DNA from: Pigoraptor vietnamica
Taxonomy: Eukaryota; Opisthokonta; Filasterea
NCBI GenBank assembly: GCA_943704525.1
Contig: CALSCQ010001164.1
Location: 1-17,480, forward strand
Direction: 5' to 3'
DNA length: 17,480 nucleotides
Below, piece by piece: positions 13,885 through 17,480 of the stretch; position 1 is the stretch's first letter, and each line of letters begins with the position of its first letter. Below the pieces are notes generated by a model. That model had not been told where the DNA came from. It did no database searches and was given only the letters and a program-made list of their open reading frames with translations. The translations under genes were made by a program, and so were the position numbers.

Positions 13885-14180
13885 CGGCCCGGTGCAGTGC
13901 CGATCACTTCAACTGAATTACTGAGTTCGAGTCAGTCGCCGTCAGTATGCCGGGCTGTAGTGAGTCAGCCGCCGAAAACTACAGTACTCCGGATGCAATA
14001 ATCATGAACACCGCGCGCACCTTACTTCACCGACAGTGCTCGCTGTTCACGGCAGACTGAGTGTGTCAGTCGTCGCCGACTCAGCCGACTCCCTCGCTAT
14101 CAGCCGGCCGCGCGCAGATGTCGGACGTCCCGGCGGCCGGCGGCAACTGACACTCGCCACTGAAACCGGCCAAAGAACCG
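13885..14180 (-). pseudogene. Third, inverted fragment of unit B
   Basis: The minus strand reads TTGCATCCGG, then ATACTGACGGCGACTGACT and GAAGTGATCGGCACTGCACC. These words occur in the same order in B2 (11383-11470) and B1 (about 7570-7700). Similarity weakens beyond about 14050 but continues in patches to about 14180. It holds only the segment before the coding pieces of B. Confidence 0.65.
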
Positions 14181-14279
14181 GTCGACGTCGACGGCCACAG
14201 TGGCACTTCGGCTCGGCACAGCCAGGTCCGTGATCCGCACTGGCATCAATGCCGGCCTGGCGCTCGTTGCCTGACTGCG

Positions 14280-14605
14280 CCGGCGGATCGGCAGAGGCTC
14301 GGACGGTCACGCGGCCGGAGTGTCTTTGCCGTGTGATGAGAACGCGGAAATCCGTCGCTGTCGACAACAGTGTACTTTTTGGCAACGGTGCGCTGGAGCG
14401 GATACGAACAGTCGCGGCGAAGCACCAGCACTCCACTGGGCCGGCTGAGCCAGTCGGCCCTTCGGCAGCCCGTCGGCACGGCGCCGGCCCCGGGGTCGGC
14501 GGCGAGTCGGCACGGGCGGCCAGTCCGGAGCCGGGGCAAGGTACGGCGCAATGTGCCACTGAAGCGAGAAGCTCGTTAGGGAGAGAGAGGAGCGTGCCCG
14601 TCCAT
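14280..14605 (-). pseudogene. Decayed 5' end of an F-box/LRR gene
   Basis: Matches 10740-10985, the N-terminal coding part of the intact LRR gene. The start region reads MDGHAPLSLPNEL against MDERTLLSLPDEL; GGCAACGGTGCGCTGGAGCG and GGGGCAAGGTACGGCGCAAT are nearly unchanged. Frameshifts come from extra blocks rich in GGCCGG and CAGTC (for example around 14437-14500). The repeat region is absent. The intact and broken copies share orientation, and a CACGTG module lies about 105 bases upstream of both start codons or less. Confidence 0.85.
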
Positions 14606-14877
14606 TGTTGGTTCCGACGTTAACGGGTCTGCGTGTACTCAAGGGGGCGCCGGTGCAACGAAGCAAAAACAGAAATACTGAAAACAGAAGCAGTAAAAAC
14701 GCCGTGGTCAGCACGTGACTCAGTGGTGGGGGATGACCCCAAGAATCTTCTCCCGCAGTGCGCATCAGTCTCCTTTCGCACGAACGATTCACTCCCTCTT
14801 GCACTGAAAAATGCGCATCCTCTAAAAAAGCGTCGTCCCTGTGTTGCCCCTGTGTCACACGCACTCCATCCTCTCCG
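14606..14877 (+). other. Promoter and leader of the secreted-protein gene, with a short uORF
   Basis: Contains the CACGTG-type module at 14712-14731, which belongs to the F-box remnant, and then the probable leader of the secreted-protein gene. An ATG at 14811 opens a four-codon upstream frame (MRIL, stop TAA at 14823-14825), 52 bases before the main ATG. Whether the transcript includes it is unknown. Confidence 0.4.
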
Positions 14878-15348
14878 ATGGCGCTGTCAAGGGTGGCCGC
14901 GGTGCTTGCCGCTGTCGCCGTCCTCCTCGCGTGCATCGCGTCGTCGTGTGCGCGCCCGCCCGTCTCAGACAGCCCCCGTTGCCCCGTGGCAATGACCACG
15001 AATTGCAGCGAAGCATGGGACGAGGGCACGTGCGGTGCGCTGTATCAGATGCCCAACACGCCCGCCGCGGGAGACATTGCGCTGTGCAAGAGCGTCGGCG
15101 GTGAGATGTGCGCGGAGGGGCTCCCGTGCACGTTCCCCCCGTGTCCTGCCAAGCTCGTAGACATGTGCGTGAACCTCGGCCTCCCAGACGACTGCAACGT
15201 GTCGTACCAGCGCTATCCCTACACGCCGAACGGCCAGTTTCTGATGTGCGAGTGGTACATTCCCGTGATGCACGGCGAGGCCCACTGCGAGATATCGGGA
15301 AGCATATCGCCGACAAAGTGGTGCACGCCCGCAAGCGACGACGAGTGA
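14878..15348 (+). CDS. Small secreted cysteine-rich protein, unknown family
   Basis: Single-exon frame of 156 residues from ATG at 14878 to TGA at 15346-15348. Residues 1 to about 25 are a classic signal peptide (MALSRVAAVLAAVAVLLACI followed by ASSCA), with likely cleavage before RPPVSD. The mature part of about 130 residues has 12 cysteines, an even number consistent with six disulfides, and two N-glycosylation sequons (NCS, NVS). There is no second membrane segment and no GPI-like hydrophobic tail; it ends in acidic PASDDE. The upstream frame stays open to 14758 without another ATG. The start is chosen because the signal peptide begins exactly there. It probably acts outside the cell, in a secretory compartment or in the cell coat; I do not recognise a named fold. 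It is convergent with the helicase gene. Confidence 0.75.
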   Translation: MALSRVAAVLAAVAVLLACIASSCARPPVSDSPRCPVAMTTNCSEAWDEGTCGALYQMPNTPAAGDIALCKSVGGEMCAEGLPCTFPPCPAKLVDMCVNLGLPDDCNVSYQRYPYTPNGQFLMCEWYIPVMHGEAHCEISGSISPTKWCTPASDDE

Positions 15349-15662
15349 GGCGCCGCTCTGCTCCTGTGGGCACTCTTTCGCACTGAGTCTTGGCGCGCTG
15401 GCGAAAATTGATTTCGTTGGTGTTTCGATATACCGCTCTTACATGCTTGGCATGCGTGCGTGCGTGCGTGCGTGCGTGCGCGTGGAGGCGTTGATTTCCA
15501 ATTTTGTTGTACATACATAGCGCGTACGCTCCTATACCATGTTCCATTAGTTTTCTTTTTTTTGGACTGTGAGGTTGCCGTAACCATTTTAGTAGCCATG
15601 TCTGTTTCGCGACCAGCGCAAAACAACAGACAGAAACGCGTGGCTGAAATATACGTGCACTC
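15349..15662. other. Intergenic region with (TGCG)7
   Basis: This is the 3' flank of the secreted-protein gene. It holds (TGCG)7 at 15453-15480, a T-rich stretch (ttttctttttttt, about 15551-15563) and no gene. No canonical AATAAA was seen. Confidence 0.5.
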
Positions 15663-15907
15663 CGACAGAGACAGCAGAGCAGCACGTGCACGCACGATTA
15701 GCGCGCTCACGCGTGCGAGGGCCCCGACAGCAGAGTCAGCGCTCACGCGTGCCAGGGCCCCGACAGCAGAGTCAGCGCTCACGCGTGTGAGGGCCCCGAC
15801 AGCAGAGAAGCACGTGCACAGCGTGGTCAGTGCTTACGCGTGCGAGGGCCCCGAGAGCAGAGAAGAACGTGCGCGGCGTGGTTAGTGCTCACGCGTGCGA
15901 GGGCCCT
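15663..15907. repeat. Tandem array (36- and 55-bp units) overlapping the helicase stop codon
   Basis: The 20-base core GCTCACGCGTGCGAGGGCCC occurs at 15705, 15741, 15777, 15832 and 15887 (exact at the first and last, one mismatch in the others). Spacings are 36, 36, 55 and 55. The longer units add an AGAAGCACGTGCAC...GTGGT stretch, a version of which also precedes the first core (15671-15702). Units are joined by CCGACAGCAGAG. The last copy contains the helicase stop codon. Confidence 0.93.
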
Positions 15908-17263
15908 TTCCCCTCGACGAGCAGCTGGGCGATCGTGTCAATGATCGCGTCTTCGTTCGGCGCGGGTCTGTCCGGACGCTCCACTTTGGCCGCAAGGACG
16001 GCGTCGAGCTCACGGCGCAACTTGGAGATGAGGGACGCCACCTGCGCCGTTGAGCGCACGCGGATCCATCCTGTGTGGGAAGGGATGGGATGAGTTGGGT
16101 GGGTGCACCGCCGTCCTGCTTACGTAGAACATCGCAAACAAACACACGCCTGACACGCACAAAATGGGAAACGATGGTTCCGGCACGCACACGCGCACAC
16201 CATAAAGCACACACACACACACTCACGCGCACACGCACATCGTACACGAACGCACGCATACACGCGCGCACGTAAACGGCGGACACGCACCATCGCCGAG
16301 GGCGATAACCTGGTCCTTCTCCTTGAGCGTGAGCTTCCCGCCAAAGAATAGCAGCGCGTAATGGCCGACGGCCGTCGAGTCGCGCAGATATACCTTCGTT
16401 GTCTTCACCTGCGATGGGCACGGGTGAGAACGCGGTGCCAGATACAGTTGCGTGCACGCGTCTGCATGAAGTCGTCTACGAAAGAATACGGTCGCATACG
16501 TGCGCATGTGCATGCATGCGAACTGTCACGACGCGCACGTGCCTTCTCGTGGTAGACGAGGTACGGCCACTGGGCGAGCCTGTCTTGCTTGCTGTTACTC
16601 GATGCCGGGTGGATGGAGACGTCGCCGCCGCGGTCGCGGAATGCGATCTGCTCAAAGGACACCTGCGGACGACGCCATGAGGGTGAGGGGCGCAGGTAAT
16701 CTCACTCTGCACGGCACCTGTCTGCATCATCTGTCCGTCCATCCAGCTCTCTTTCCTCCACTCCCTCTCTCCCTCTCTCACGTCTGTTGTACAGTAAGGG
16801 CACACAAGCCTACAACTTGGGGCTAACCAGCCATCTCTCCGGTGCGCGAGACAGAGCACAAAGCAGCACACATCGCGCGCATTGCCACCTTCGCCCTTCC
16901 GGGGGGCGCCTCGATCTTCGCGACGTTGGGATAAAGGGCGGCGCAGAGGATGGCGCGGACAAGTGCGTCGTTGCGGCAGTTCTCGTTGACGACCTCGCCA
17001 CAGCCGTCGGCGACGCCTTCTCGCAAAAGAGCAATAAAGTCCACAAGCGGAGAGGTAAGAGATTATCACGCCACTTTTCCTCAAACGAAACACTACGAAT
17101 CATACGATAAACACGAAAGAGAACGGGAGAATTTGCCAACGTGCGCACATGCACAAGGAAGCGCACCGTCGGCGTTCGATTCGGACATCCGGGCGGCGCG
17201 CTCCATCCATCGCACAGTCAGGTGCGGGCGAAGGAAGCCGATTTCGGAGAGAAGCTGTGCAAA
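15889..17263 (-). CDS. DExH-box RNA helicase (DHX57/DHX36/DHX29 type), C-terminal 5 exons, partial
   Basis: Superfamily 2 DEAH/RHA ATP-dependent RNA helicase; only the C-terminus is in the window. Exons on the minus strand: 17263-17167, 17019-16889, 16662-16543, 16408-16291, 16070-15889, encoding 215 residues. The order of motifs fits the family: FAQLLSEIGFL; then LVRAILCAALYPNVAKI (end of the helicase-associated region); then GGDVSIHPASSN and WPYLVYHEK; then VKTTKVYLRDSTAV and YALLFFGGKL (OB-fold); then GWIRVRSTAQVASLISKLRR and ELDAVLAAKVERP. The HEK...RD and LLFFGG pattern is closest in my memory to DHX57 or DHX36. The ATPase motifs (DExH, SAT) lie beyond 17480. Intron 17166-17020 has a tandem GAGAAG acceptor, so the second exon may start at 17016. 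Intron 16542-16409 appears to use a GC donor. The last five residues (GPSHA) and the stop lie in a tandem repeat. Confidence 0.9.
16071..16290 (-). repeat. Helicase last intron with GT-rich sense strand
   Basis: Donor GTGCGT at 16290 and acceptor CACACAG ending at 16071, read on the minus strand. The interior (about 16172-16275) is CA/CG-rich on the plus strand, so GT/GC-rich in the transcript. Confidence 0.8.
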
Positions 17264-17480
17264 CTGCATTGCAGCAGGGGAGCAGGCGTGCGATTGAGGG
17301 GATACGATGCCACACACACAACGAAACACACGCATGCTCGAACTCACTCCCGAACTCACGCACGAACACACGCACGAACACGCGCACGAACACACGCCTA
17401 CGTGCGCGCACAAACGTACACGTACACACACCGACGCACACGCAGCACACGTGCGCACACCCACCCACGTACCCCCCCCC
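17264..17480 (-). repeat. Partial helicase intron, GT-rich, ending in C9
   Basis: Upstream of the exon at 17263 the minus strand has a pyrimidine-rich acceptor (CCTGCTCCCCTGCTGCAATG then CAG). Beyond about 17310 come degenerate GTGTTCGTGCGT repeats (plus strand ACGAACACACGC). The window ends in nine C. The donor of this intron is outside the window. Confidence 0.75.

Noticed and set aside
14047-14559. 170-codon minus-strand frame as a separate gene
   Set aside because: Its DNA aligns with the 5' end of the intact F-box/LRR gene, with frameshifts; it is a remnant read partly out of frame.

Overview
The window is nuclear DNA from a GC-rich unicellular eukaryote. The evidence is a spliced dynactin p150 gene, a spliced DExH-box RNA helicase gene, introns full of GT/CA microsatellites, and no bacterial operon or ribosome-binding-site organisation. 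I cannot name the species. Dynactin p150 argues against land plants. Donor sites are mostly GTGCGY, and 10 of the 11 dynactin introns lie in phase 0. Both window ends are simple repeats, (AG)33 on the left and C9 on the right, as expected of a whole contig broken in low-complexity DNA.

Layout: (1) 661-7256 (+): a complete 12-exon gene for the dynactin large subunit (p150-Glued/DCTN1 type). I could splice it by hand into one open frame of 1375 residues with a CAP-Gly domain, a basic Ala/Lys-rich linker, long coiled coils and the dynactin domain. (2) 7257-12130: a duplicated, partly decayed region. The dynactin last exon (A) is followed by a decayed coding unit (B1), a filler with a 29-G run, a second broken copy of the dynactin last exon (A'), an intact intronless F-box-like/LRR gene on the minus strand (9312-10982), and a second decayed unit (B2). 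The order A-B1 / A'-[LRR gene]-B2 reads as a tandem duplication in which one copy carries the LRR gene and the other looks like its empty site. (3) 12153-13417 (-): an unrecognised Ala-rich membrane protein with a helical hairpin, whose C-terminus changes frame. (4) About 13815-14605: scrambled remnants of the same F-box/LRR gene and of unit B, some inverted, in DNA rich in CAGT/ACTG and CCGG tetramers. (5) 14878-15348 (+): a small secreted protein with 12 cysteines after its signal peptide. (6) 15889-17263 (-): the last five exons of a DHX57/DHX36/DHX29-type RNA helicase, running off the right edge and facing the secreted-protein gene across a tandem repeat array.

The dynactin and helicase genes are conserved housekeeping genes (microtubule motor cofactor; RNA remodelling). 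The DNA between them is a fast-evolving accessory block in which an F-box/LRR gene with a homogenised 60-bp repeat, its partner unit B and fragments of the neighbouring dynactin gene have been duplicated, inserted and broken. The points most worth following are the filled/empty-site arrangement, the shared CACGTG/TGACGTCA palindromic module next to the B copies, the homogenised LRR array, the intron-1 repeat built from its own splice acceptor, and an inferred GC-AG intron in the helicase.
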